Shown: positions 17,302-25,179, counted from the stretch's first letter. The stretch is DNA of 64,000 nt from Ancylobacter tetraedralis (GCF_014195655.1 NZ_JACICD010000001.1:658682-722681); one strand, 5' to 3'. Notes: a model not told the origin generated them from the sequence alone. Made by a program: numbers and translations.

Positions 17302-18278
17302 GACGCCAGCTCGACCCGCGGGTCGAGCACCCCATAGAGAAGATCGATGACAAGGCTCATGACGATCACGAGCAGCGAATTGCACAGGAACAGGCTGAGC
17401 AGCAGGTTGATGTCGCGGTCGCTCACCGCCTCGAAGGCAAGGCGCCCCATGCCGGGCCAGGAGAACACGGTCTCGACGACGACCGCGCCGCCAAGCACCG
17501 AGCCGAGCTGCAGGCCGCTCAGCGTGACCACGGGAAGCAGCGCGTTGCGCAGCACATGGCGAATGGCAATGCGCGCCTCGGATATCCCCTTCGCCCGCGC
17601 GGTGCGCACATAGTCGAGGTCGTAGACCTCGCCCATCGCGGCCCGCGTCACCCGCGCATAAAGGGCGAGATAGGCCAGGCTCAGCGTCGAGGCCGGCAAA
17701 ACCAGATGATAGGCAATATCACCGACGGCGCCGAGCACGCCCGGAGGGCCGCCGATCTGCGTCATGCCGCCGAGGGGAAACCAGCGCAGCTGCACGGCAA
17801 ACAGTACGATGGCCATGAGGCCGATCCAGAACACGGGCGTGGCGAAAACCACGGCGGCGAAGACTGACACCGCCTGATCGACCAGCCCGCCGCGAAAGCG
17901 CGCGGCCAATGCGCCGAGCAGCAGCCCGAGGCCGACAGCCAGGGCGACCGCCGCGCCGATGAGCAGCAAGGTCGCCGGCAGCCGGTCCAGGATGAGCTGG
18001 GAGATCGGCATGTTGTGGCGGAAGGAGTAGCCGAGATCGAAGTGCCCCAGCTGCCGGACATAGGCGAGGAACTGCGCCCAATCCGGCCGGTCGAGCCCGA
18101 ACTGGGCGCGCAGCATGTCCATATATTCGGGAGACGCGGCACCGCCTTCACCGGCGATGACGTCGACGAGATCTCCCGGAATCGCTTTCAGCAAGATAAA
18201 ATTCCCTAGCATTATCAATTCAATAACGGGAATTGTCTGCGCCAGGCGGCGAAGCGTGTAGGTGGCGAGCGGAGGCAA
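17298..18278 (-). CDS. Dipeptide-type ABC transporter permease, DppB-like
   Basis: A 326-residue permease and the first gene of the 13-gene minus-strand operon. It has the DppB N-terminus (TYTLRRLAQTIPVIELIML), the large periplasmic loop with RAQFGLDRPDWAQFLAYVRQ, and the EAA/coupling motif in YVRTARAKGISEARIAIRHV. Six membrane spans are expected. The 228-bp divergent region upstream holds several dyads that could bind a regulator. Confidence 0.93.
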   Translation of the reverse strand: MPPLATYTLRRLAQTIPVIELIMLGNFILLKAIPGDLVDVIAGEGGAASPEYMDMLRAQFGLDRPDWAQFLAYVRQLGHFDLGYSFRHNMPISQLILDRLPATLLLIGAAVALAVGLGLLLGALAARFRGGLVDQAVSVFAAVVFATPVFWIGLMAIVLFAVQLRWFPLGGMTQIGGPPGVLGAVGDIAYHLVLPASTLSLAYLALYARVTRAAMGEVYDLDYVRTARAKGISEARIAIRHVLRNALLPVVTLSGLQLGSVLGGAVVVETVFSWPGMGRLAFEAVSDRDINLLLSLFLCNSLLVIVMSLVIDLLYGVLDPRVELAS

Positions 18279-18506
18279 AGCTGAGTGACCCGATTTAGTC
18301 TATATGAATTATGTTATATTGATTGAACCGGTCGGTGTCTAGCGCTATAAGCGATGTCGTCCGGCGCGGGAGGCAAAAGACGCTGGAGGTGGCACGCCAC
18401 ATCTCCAATTCGCGATCATGCGGAATTAATTGATCAAGTTGAGGCCGGCATCATTCCCTAATTTGATGCAGGACGTCGATCGATTGATTCAATTTTTGCT
18501 CAATGG
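18279..18506. promoter_or_regulatory. Divergent promoter region between the transporter operon and the dehydratase operon
   Basis: This AT-rich spacer should contain both promoters. It holds an imperfect 22-bp dyad beginning CTATATGAATTATG near 18301, a perfect TTGATCAA palindrome at 18430-18437, and a perfect ATTGA-T-TCAAT dyad at 18483-18493 just before the dehydratase start. Spaced dyads like these are typical of GntR/FCD- or IclR-type catabolic repressors. No regulator gene lies inside the cluster, so the binding protein is unknown. Confidence 0.5.
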
Positions 18507-19712
18507 ATGAGAAATATAGTGAAGATAGCGCGCGTAGAGGCGTTTCTATACAATCCAGGCACCGCTAAGAATCTTCTATTTGTTCGAATCGAGACAGATA
18601 GCGGGCTTCACGGCTGGGGCGAATCTTATGTGAGCGGCAAGAAGGAGAAGGTGGTCGATGGCTACCTGCAGTCCATCGCGCCGCTGATCGTTGGGCGGGA
18701 CGTGTTCCACCTGCGCCATCTCGGGCAGGTGCTGCTGGACGATTTCGCGATTCGGCGCAGCTCCGTGGACTTTCTGGCCGCCTGGAGCGCGATCGAGATC
18801 GCCTCCTGGGACATTATCGGCAAGGCTGCCGGCCTGCCGGTCCATAAGCTGCTCGGTGGCGCGGTCCGCGAGAAAATCCGTGTCTATGCCAATGGTTGGT
18901 GGTTCGGTGCCAAGGGTGTCGATGAGACGGTGTCCCGCGCCGTCGAGGTCGTTCGTCAGGGCTATGACGCCATCAAGTGGGATCCCATTCCCGGCCCGTG
19001 GCGCAACTTCATCTCCCGCGCCGACGAGAACGAGGCCGTCGCCCATGTGAAGGCGATGCGCGAGGCGGTCGGCCCGAATGTGGAGCTGCTGGTCGACGGC
19101 CATCGCCGTCTCGCCCCGGTCCATGCCATCCGTCTGGCCGAGCGCTTCGCGGAGTATGACATCGGCTGGTACGAGGAGCCCTGCCCGCCCGACAACATCG
19201 ACCTCACCGCCCAGGTGAAGCGCTCGACGCATATTCCCATCGTGGTCGGGGAAGCGATCTACACCAAGGAAGGCTTCCTTCCGGTGTTCCAGAAGCAGGC
19301 GGCCGACATCATCAACCCCGACATCTGCGCGGTCGGCGGCCTGTCCGCCATGCTGGACATCGCGACGCTCGCCGCACCGCATGCCGTGGGGGTCAGTCCG
19401 CACAATTTCAACAGCCCGATCGTCGGTCTGGCCGCGACGGTCCAGCTGTCGGCACTGATCACCAATTTCACCATCGCCGAACTGTTCGTGAACCTGATCG
19501 AGCCGACCCGGCCGATCACAGCGCAAGGCCTGAACATCGAGGCCGGCTGGGTCGATCTGCCGACCACTCCCGGCCTTGGCATCGACCTCGACCGCGAGGA
19601 GCTGCTCAAGCGCCCCTATGCCGAACTGCCGGGCAAGAATTTGCGCCATTACTGGGAGGAGTTCCCGCGCAAGGGAGCCGTCTCCGCCCAGCCCTTCACG
19701 CTTCCCGCCTGA
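18507..19712 (+). CDS. Mandelate racemase/muconate lactonizing enzyme family dehydratase (enolase superfamily)
   Basis: A 401-residue enolase-superfamily enzyme. The metal ligands of the barrel are Asp197 in LLVDGHRR, Glu223 in YEEPCPPDN and Glu249 in VVGEAIYTK; His299 in VSPHNFNSP is the probable acid/base partner. The second-strand motif is YDAIKWDPI, without the KxK pair of mandelate racemase, which fits acid-sugar dehydratases such as galactonate dehydratase. It likely removes water from a 2,3-dihydroxy acid to give a 2-oxo acid, the type of compound RraA/HpaI aldolases cleave. ATG 18507 has a poor ribosome-binding site; a GTG at 18519 is a possible alternative. It is followed after 11 bp by an RraA gene. 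Confidence 0.9.
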   Translation: MRNIVKIARVEAFLYNPGTAKNLLFVRIETDSGLHGWGESYVSGKKEKVVDGYLQSIAPLIVGRDVFHLRHLGQVLLDDFAIRRSSVDFLAAWSAIEIASWDIIGKAAGLPVHKLLGGAVREKIRVYANGWWFGAKGVDETVSRAVEVVRQGYDAIKWDPIPGPWRNFISRADENEAVAHVKAMREAVGPNVELLVDGHRRLAPVHAIRLAERFAEYDIGWYEEPCPPDNIDLTAQVKRSTHIPIVVGEAIYTKEGFLPVFQKQAADIINPDICAVGGLSAMLDIATLAAPHAVGVSPHNFNSPIVGLAATVQLSALITNFTIAELFVNLIEPTRPITAQGLNIEAGWVDLPTTPGLGIDLDREELLKRPYAELPGKNLRHYWEEFPRKGAVSAQPFTLPA

Positions 19713-19723
19713 CGAGGCCTCCT

Positions 19724-20398
19724 ATGTCCAAGATCAACCGTGATTTTCCGCGCCCGACCGCCGCGCAGATCGAGGCGTTTCGCGCCATCGGCGCGGCGAC
19801 CGCCCACGAAGCCTTCGGCCGCAGGGGAGCTGTCGATTCCGCCATCAAGCCAACCTATCCCGGCATTCGGATCCTGGGTCCAGCCTTCACGCTGAAGTCG
19901 CCGCCCGGTGACAATCTCACCCTTCATGCCGCGCTGAAGCTGGCCAAGCCCGGCGACGTGCTGGTGGTCGACGCCGGCGACTATCCCGAGCAGGGCTCGT
20001 TCGGCGATGTCATGGCGACATCCGCCAAGGCCCTTGGTCTGGCTGGCCTCGTCACCAATGGTGGCGTGCGCGATGCCGCCAGCATCCGCGACCTTGGCTT
20101 TCCGATCTTCACCCGTGCCGTGTCGATCCGCGGCACCATCAAGGAATCCCTCGGGCCCCTCGCCGAGCCGATCGTGTTCGGCGGCATCCATGTGAATCCG
20201 GGTGATCTCGTGATCGGCGATGATGACGGGCTGGTCATCATCCCGCTCGCCGAGGTCGATGCGGTGCTGGACGTCGCCACCAAGCGCGAGGCGAAGGAGG
20301 CCGGCATCCGGGCCGAACTCGCCAAAGGCCGCACCACCTGGGACATCAGCAATTTCAATGCGCTGCTCAAGCGCAACGGCCTAGATCTCGAGATCTGA
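19724..20398 (+). CDS. RraA/HMG-aldolase family protein
   Basis: A 224-residue paralogue of the protein at 9961-10638, colinear throughout. It shares the N-terminal FPRPT.AQIEAF pattern, ATAHEAFGRRGAVDSAIKP, and GSFGDVMATSAKALGLAGLV. Arg116-Asp117 lie in TNGGVRDAAS, followed by PGDLVIGDDDGLVIIP and the C-terminal GLDLEI. Probable class II pyruvate aldolase or oxaloacetate decarboxylase acting on the product of the dehydratase encoded just upstream. It lies in the plus-strand operon dehydratase - RraA - AhpD. Confidence 0.88.
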   Translation: MSKINRDFPRPTAAQIEAFRAIGAATAHEAFGRRGAVDSAIKPTYPGIRILGPAFTLKSPPGDNLTLHAALKLAKPGDVLVVDAGDYPEQGSFGDVMATSAKALGLAGLVTNGGVRDAASIRDLGFPIFTRAVSIRGTIKESLGPLAEPIVFGGIHVNPGDLVIGDDDGLVIIPLAEVDAVLDVATKREAKEAGIRAELAKGRTTWDISNFNALLKRNGLDLEI

Positions 20399-20414
20399 CA
20401 CAAGGAAACCGACC

Positions 20415-21026
20415 ATGGCAAACGTCGCAAAAAAGGCAGAGACCGCCCCCACGGCCCATGTCGAGGGCCTGGTGTCCTGGCTCGACCTGCCCGCCCCGAC
20501 CGCCACGCCCGAGACCGACGCCCTGTTCGCCGACTCGCTGGAGAAGCGGGGATACATTCGCAACACGCAATATGTACTGGCGCAGATTCCGGCCCTGCTG
20601 CTGGCGCAGGATGCGCTGAGCCGCTCGCTCACCGTCGATTTCGACAGCGGCCTGAGCGGCAAGGAGCGCGAGCTGATCGCCCTCGTCGTCAGTGTCGACA
20701 ATCGCTGCGAGCCCTGCGTGTTCGGGCATGCCGCCAAGCTGCGGCAGATCACCGGGGACCCGCTGTGGGTGGGCAAGTTGGAGGTGAACTACCGCCGTGC
20801 CGATCTCACCCCGCGCGAGCGCGCCATCGCCGACTACGCGGTCAAGATCAGCCGCGCCCCGGCGGAGATCGAGCCGTCCGACATTGAGGGGCTGCGCAGC
20901 GTCGGCCTGAGCGAGCGCGAGATCCTCGAAGCGGCCGGCATCGCCGCCTATTTCAACTTCAGCAACCGCGTGAACAGCGCCCTCGGCATCCACCCGAACC
21001 CGGAGCCGTTCGTCTCCTTCCGGTGA
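20415..21026 (+). CDS. AhpD/carboxymuconolactone decarboxylase-fold peroxidase-related protein
   Basis: A 203-residue all-helical protein with the AhpD-type redox motif: VSVDNRCEPCVFGHAAKL contains Cys98-x2-Cys101 and His105. It matches the uncharacterised peroxidase-related group in the carboxymuconolactone decarboxylase superfamily. It may detoxify a peroxide by-product or act on a lactone intermediate; the CxxC favours a redox role. It is the last of three plus-strand genes beginning at 18507, 16 bp after the RraA gene. The next gene converges from the other strand. Confidence 0.85.
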   Translation: MANVAKKAETAPTAHVEGLVSWLDLPAPTATPETDALFADSLEKRGYIRNTQYVLAQIPALLLAQDALSRSLTVDFDSGLSGKERELIALVVSVDNRCEPCVFGHAAKLRQITGDPLWVGKLEVNYRRADLTPRERAIADYAVKISRAPAEIEPSDIEGLRSVGLSEREILEAAGIAAYFNFSNRVNSALGIHPNPEPFVSFR

Positions 21027-21094
21027 CGGTTGGCGCGACGACAAAAGCCGCGTCCGGGCCATTCCCGGTCGCGGCCTTGCGGTGTGGGCGGAAA

Positions 21095-21910
21095 TCAGTC
21101 GGCTGCCAGGGCGACTTCGGCGACCGCCGCGCCGACCGTGCGCCAGTGGCGCGTATCGGCGGAAGCCGCCTGAAGGAAATAGCCGAGATCGGAGCCGGTG
21201 GGCAGGAAGCGCAGGCCCTGCGCGATATAGCCCTCGATCACCGCGCGGTCCTTGAGCCCTCCGGCACCGAAGATCTTGCCATGACGTCGGCAGGCCTCGT
21301 TCGTCACGCGGAAGGCCTCGCGGATCACGGGGTGATCGGTCTCTCCCAGAACGCCGGATTCGGCGGCGAGATCGTTCACCCCGATCATCAGCACGTCCAC
21401 GCCCCGCGTCGTCGCGATGGCGTCGGCATTGGCGATCGCCTCGGGACTTTCCAGCATGACCACGATGAGCGTGTCGGCGTTGACGGTGTCCACCACCTTG
21501 GCCGGCGCCAGCGCCTCGAAGCCGAGCTGCGGCAGGAACGGCACCATGGCGCGCCGGCCGATGGGCGCGAACAGCGTGGCGTCGACGATGCGCCGCGCCT
21601 GCTCGGCTGTGTCGACATGCGGCACGATGAGCCCCATCGCGCCGCTGTCGAGCAGACGCGCCAGCAAGGCGGGATCATCGCCCGCCGGCCGCACCAGCGG
21701 CGTCACGCCGGCATCCTGCGCGGCGACGGCGATCTGCGCCACCGTGTCGAGCGAGATCGGGCTGTGCTCGGTGTCGATGAACAGGAAGTCGAAGCCGCTC
21801 GCGCGGGCGATCTTGCCGATGTCGACCGTCCGGGCCTGCCGAAGCGACAGGCCCAGTGCCAGCTCGCCTTTCGCGAGCCGGCGCTTGGTATGATTGGGGG
21901 TAATGGCCAT
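21095..21910 (-). CDS. HpcH/HpaI family class II aldolase
   Basis: A 271-residue metal-dependent aldolase related to 4-hydroxy-2-oxoheptanedioate aldolase and macrophomate synthase, which cleave or form 4-hydroxy-2-oxo acids with pyruvate. Signature regions are ASGFDFLFIDTEHSPISLDT (metal-site glutamate), VRPAGDDPALLARLLDSGAM, IVPHVDTAEQARRIVDATLF and DVLMIGVNDLA. ATG 21910 follows the TctC gene stop by five bases, so it is in an operon with two Bug binding proteins. It makes this cluster carry four aldolase-type genes in total (three RraA plus this one). Confidence 0.9.
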   Translation of the reverse strand: MAITPNHTKRRLAKGELALGLSLRQARTVDIGKIARASGFDFLFIDTEHSPISLDTVAQIAVAAQDAGVTPLVRPAGDDPALLARLLDSGAMGLIVPHVDTAEQARRIVDATLFAPIGRRAMVPFLPQLGFEALAPAKVVDTVNADTLIVVMLESPEAIANADAIATTRGVDVLMIGVNDLAAESGVLGETDHPVIREAFRVTNEACRRHGKIFGAGGLKDRAVIEGYIAQGLRFLPTGSDLGYFLQAASADTRHWRTVGAAVAEVALAAD

Positions 21911-21915
21911 TGCGC

Positions 21916-22884
21916 TCACTGAAGCTGGATATTGCCGGTCGCGATCAGCGACTTCCACCGCGCATAGTCGGCATCGACGATGGTGCGGAAATCCGGGCGC
22001 GTCGAGCCGAAAGGCTTGCCGCCGGTGGCGCGGATCTTGGCCGCGACATCCTCGGAGCGCACGATGTCGACGACCTCCCGGTTGAGCCCATCCAGCACGG
22101 CGTCGGGCGTGCCCTTGGGCGCGAACAGGCCGAACCAGTTGACCACCTCGAAATCCGGCACACCCGCCTCCGCGAAGGTCGGCACGTCGGGCAAGCTCGG
22201 CTGGCGCTGCCGGTCGGTGGTCGCCAGCGCCTTGAGCTGGCCGGTCGCCAGCGGCTCGCCGATCGAGGTCAGCCCCATGAAGGCGAGCTGCACCCGGCCC
22301 GAGAGTATTTCCGGGATGATCGGCCCCGCCCCGCGCAGCGGCACATGCACCAGCTTGGTGCCGGTGCGGGAGAGGAAAGACTCGGTGGTCAGATGGGTCG
22401 CGCCGCCAAGGCCGGAGCTCGCGTAGTTGTAGCGGTCCGGATTGGCCTTCAGCTTGGCAACGAGTTCCCCAAGGCTGTTCACCTCAAGGCTGGGATGCAC
22501 GACCAGCAGGTAGCTCGACGTCTGCGTCGCGACGATGGGCTCCAGATCGGTGATCGGGTTGATACGCGGCTCCTTGGCCGTGGCGAAGTTGGTCACCAGC
22601 GAATCGGAAATCGCCAGCAGCGTGTAGCCGTCGGGCGCGGACCGGGCGACCGCCTCGGTGCCGATCAGCGTCGCCGCACCCGGCTTGTTGTCGACCACCA
22701 CGGGCTGGCCCAGCCGCTGCTGCAGGAACGGAGCGATGGTGCGAACCGCCACATCCACGCCACCGCCCGGCGCATAGGGGACGACGATGGTGATCGGCTT
22801 GGCGGGATAGTCATCCGCCATGGCGGCGGGCGACAGCCCGGCCATGCCGGCCAGCGCGAGGAGCGCGACGACGACGCGTTTCAT
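21916..22884 (-). CDS. Bug/TctC family periplasmic binding protein
   Basis: A 322-residue exported Bug protein. Signal peptide to about residue 23 (VVVALLALAGMAGLSPAAMA). Family motifs: YPAKPITIVVPYAPGGGVDV, QPVVVDNKPGAATLIGTEAV, YNYASSGLGGATHLTTESF, and LPDVPTFAEAGVPDFEVVNW. It is an orphan: no TctA/TctB genes adjoin it, so it may feed the TctAB encoded at 5223-7183 or serve as a sensor ligand-binding protein. It is clearly paralogous to the next gene upstream. Confidence 0.92.
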   Translation of the reverse strand: MKRVVVALLALAGMAGLSPAAMADDYPAKPITIVVPYAPGGGVDVAVRTIAPFLQQRLGQPVVVDNKPGAATLIGTEAVARSAPDGYTLLAISDSLVTNFATAKEPRINPITDLEPIVATQTSSYLLVVHPSLEVNSLGELVAKLKANPDRYNYASSGLGGATHLTTESFLSRTGTKLVHVPLRGAGPIIPEILSGRVQLAFMGLTSIGEPLATGQLKALATTDRQRQPSLPDVPTFAEAGVPDFEVVNWFGLFAPKGTPDAVLDGLNREVVDIVRSEDVAAKIRATGGKPFGSTRPDFRTIVDADYARWKSLIATGNIQLQ

Positions 22885-22920
22885 GAGGATCTTCCGGTGA
22901 GAGGGATGCGGAGGCGGCGC

Positions 22921-23889
22921 TCACTGCGCCTGGATGTTTCCGGCCTTGACGATCGCGCGCCACAGGGCGAGGTCCGCCGTCACGGCGTCGCCGAGCGCCG
23001 CCGAGGACGAGCCATAGGGCGTGTTGCCGTTGGCGACGGTCCTCTTGGCGAAGTCGGCGCGCTGCACGATGGCGGAAATCTCCTTCTGCAGGCGCTCGAC
23101 GATCGGCTGCGGCGTGCCCTTCGGCGCGAAGACGCCGGACCAGGTGACGATCTTGAAGTCCGGTACCCCGGCCTCGGCCACGGTCGGCACGTCGGGCAGT
23201 TGCGGGTAACGCTCGGGCGAGGTCACGGCGAGCGCCTTGAGGCTGCCGTCGGCGATGTACTGGGAGGTCGTGCTGAGGCCGAGGAAGGCGATCTGCACCC
23301 GGCCCGACAGCAACTCCGCGACCATTTGCGACGAGCCCTTCAGCGGCACATGCACGATGTCCACCCCGGTGCGCTGGATGAAATAAGCCGCCGACAGATG
23401 CGGCGAGCCGCCGATCCCGGAGCTGGCGTAATTATACTTGCCGGGCTCGGCCTTCAGCTTGGCGATGAGCTCCTTGAGCGTCGACACGCCGAGGCTCGGG
23501 TGAACCACCAGCACATAGCTGGACTGGTAGGGCGCGGAGACCGGCACGAGGTCCGTCACCGGATCGTAGCGCAGATCCTTGTTTACGGCCGCCCCGGTGA
23601 CCAGCGAATCGGAGGTGACGAGCAGCGTGTAGCCGTCCGGCACGGCGCGCGCGACCTGCTCGGTGCCGACCGCCGAGCCGGCGCCCGGCTTGTTCTCCAC
23701 CACGAAGGGCTGCTCCAGACGTGTCTCCAGCTCGGGGCTCAGCGCCCGCGCCAGCACGTCCAGCCCGCCGCCCGGAGCAAAAGGCACGATGAGCGTCACC
23801 GGGCGCGACGGATAGGTGTCGGCATGCACGGCAGACACCAGCAGCAGCGTGACAACCGCTGCCGTGATGAGACGATCCAGAAGCGTCAT
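22921..23889 (-). CDS. Bug/TctC family periplasmic binding protein
   Basis: A 322-residue paralogue of the preceding Bug protein. It shares the long matches RPVTLIVPFAPGGGLDVLAR, VENKPGAGSAVGTEQVARAV, YNYASSGIGGSPHLSAAYF and LPDVPTVAEAGVPDFKIV. Signal peptide to about residue 24 (cleavage near AVHADT). I chose ATG 23889 because AGGAAT lies seven bases before it; a start 30 bases further upstream would lengthen the leader unusually. It opens a three-gene minus-strand operon (Bug, Bug, HpaI aldolase) divergent from a ketopantoate-reductase-like gene. Confidence 0.92.
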   Translation of the reverse strand: MTLLDRLITAAVVTLLLVSAVHADTYPSRPVTLIVPFAPGGGLDVLARALSPELETRLEQPFVVENKPGAGSAVGTEQVARAVPDGYTLLVTSDSLVTGAAVNKDLRYDPVTDLVPVSAPYQSSYVLVVHPSLGVSTLKELIAKLKAEPGKYNYASSGIGGSPHLSAAYFIQRTGVDIVHVPLKGSSQMVAELLSGRVQIAFLGLSTTSQYIADGSLKALAVTSPERYPQLPDVPTVAEAGVPDFKIVTWSGVFAPKGTPQPIVERLQKEISAIVQRADFAKRTVANGNTPYGSSSAALGDAVTADLALWRAIVKAGNIQAQ

Positions 23890-23925
23890 CGGAATTCCTG
23901 TTGCTTCAAATAGGTTCAATATAAT

Positions 23926-23944
23926 ATCTATATGTCCTATAGAT
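23926..23944. promoter_or_regulatory. 19-bp operator-like dyad in a divergent promoter
   Basis: ATCTATA-TGTCC-TATAGAT is a perfect 7-bp inverted repeat with a five-base spacer, centred between the divergent Bug gene (starts 23889) and the reductase gene (starts 23993). It lies in a short AT-rich island. The half-site CTATA also occurs in the 18.3-kb divergent region, so one regulator could bind both, but that is inference. Confidence 0.6.
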
Positions 23945-23992
23945 TAACATTGCACTCAAAGCTCGCGCAATAGCTCCAAGGAATTCCGCCCC

Positions 23993-25069
23993 ATGACCAA
24001 CAGGGTTGCCATCGTCGGTGCCGGCGCCGTCGGCGGCTATATCGGCGCCTACCTCGCCCGCGCCGGCCACGACGTCACGCTCATCGATCCCTGGCCGGAG
24101 AATGTCGAGGCGGTGCGCCGCGACGGCTTCTCCCTGTCGGGCCTCACGCCGGAGGAGAGCATCAACGTTCCCGTCCGCATCCTGCATGTCGGCGATGTCC
24201 AGGGCTTCGTTCGCGAAGCCCCGTTCGACATCGCGTTGATCGCGCTGAAGTCCTACGACACGCTCTGGGCGACCCGGCTCATCCTGCCCTACCTGACTCC
24301 CCAGGGCGTGATCGCCTCGGCGCAGAACTGCATCAATGATGAGCGCGTGGCGAGCGTCGCCGGCCGCGAGCGCACCGTTGGCGTGGTGATTGCCGGCATC
24401 GCCGCCGAGCTCTATGAGCCGGCAAAAATTCGCCGCGCGGTGCCGCGCGGCGTGCCGGGCGTCCTGCGCGTGGGGGAACTCGACGGCAGCCTCACACCAC
24501 GGCTGCAAAATCTCGCCGCCGTGCTGGGCGACGTCGACACGGTGCAGATCACCACCGATCTCTATGCGGAGCGCTGGACCAAGCTCTCGGTCAACGCGAT
24601 GCGCAATTCGCTCTCGGCGGCCAGCAGTCTGTCGGGGAATGACATCACCCGAAACGACGTGGCGCGCCGCTTCGCCATACGCTTGGGCAGCGAAGCCGTT
24701 GATGTCGGCTTCGCGCAGGGGCTGAAGCTGCAGGCGGTCAGCCGCATCGACCCGGACACGCTGCGTCGTGCCGGGCGCGGCGATGCTGCTGCCTATACCG
24801 AAGTCGAGGGCATCCTCATCGAAGAGACCCGCAACGGCCGGCGCAGCGAATATCAACGGCCGTCGATGGGGCAGGACGTCCTGCGCGGGCGCCGCACCGA
24901 GATCGACTTCCTCAACGCACTCGTCGTGGAGACCGGCAGCCGCCTTGGCATCGCGACGCCCGCGAACGCGGCGATTGTCGCAGCCGTGCGGGGGATCGAG
25001 CGGGGGGAACTGTCTCCTTCGGCCGAACTGATCGCAACCCTCGAGCAGGAGATTCTCGCCGCAACCTGA
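23993..25069 (+). CDS. Ketopantoate reductase (PanE/ApbA)-like reductase, second copy
   Basis: A 358-residue NADP-dependent reductase paralogous to the one at 10658-11755. It has VAIVGAGAVGGYIGAYLARA at the nucleotide site, LIALKSYDTLW, SAQNCINDERVASVAGRER, the catalytic-lysine segment ERWTKLSVNAMRNSLSAASS, and RPSMGQDVLRGRRTEIDFLN near the C-terminus. Its position at the edge of the cluster, divergent from the Bug/aldolase operon, suggests that it acts in the same pathway on a related 2-oxo acid. Confidence 0.86.
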   Translation: MTNRVAIVGAGAVGGYIGAYLARAGHDVTLIDPWPENVEAVRRDGFSLSGLTPEESINVPVRILHVGDVQGFVREAPFDIALIALKSYDTLWATRLILPYLTPQGVIASAQNCINDERVASVAGRERTVGVVIAGIAAELYEPAKIRRAVPRGVPGVLRVGELDGSLTPRLQNLAAVLGDVDTVQITTDLYAERWTKLSVNAMRNSLSAASSLSGNDITRNDVARRFAIRLGSEAVDVGFAQGLKLQAVSRIDPDTLRRAGRGDAAAYTEVEGILIEETRNGRRSEYQRPSMGQDVLRGRRTEIDFLNALVVETGSRLGIATPANAAIVAAVRGIERGELSPSAELIATLEQEILAAT

Positions 25070-25113
25070 GCGCGCGGCATGCCGGCACTCGCAAACGTCG
25101 CCAACCCCACTTC

Positions 25114-25138
25114 GGGAGGACGGCCGCACGGCCCTCCT
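25114..25138 (+). terminator. Imperfect GC-rich hairpin after the reductase gene
   Basis: GGAGG (25115-25119) and CCTCC (25133-25137), with an inner GCC/GGC pair, can fold into a bulged hairpin 45 bases after the reductase stop codon. A poor T-run follows. It may separate this gene from the rhodanese gene at 25180. Confidence 0.3.
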
Positions 25139-25179
25139 GTGTCTCACCAGAGCTTTGTCTCACCACCAAGGAACCGACA

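Noticed and set aside
21910-23913. A 667-codon open frame on the plus strand opposite the HpaI/Bug genes, and similar long frames at 8038-9894, 5214-6458 and 53094-54875
   Set aside because: They mirror real genes on the other strand, are rich in Arg/His/Asp/Gly and match no family. High GC with strong third-position bias suppresses stop codons in the antisense frame.
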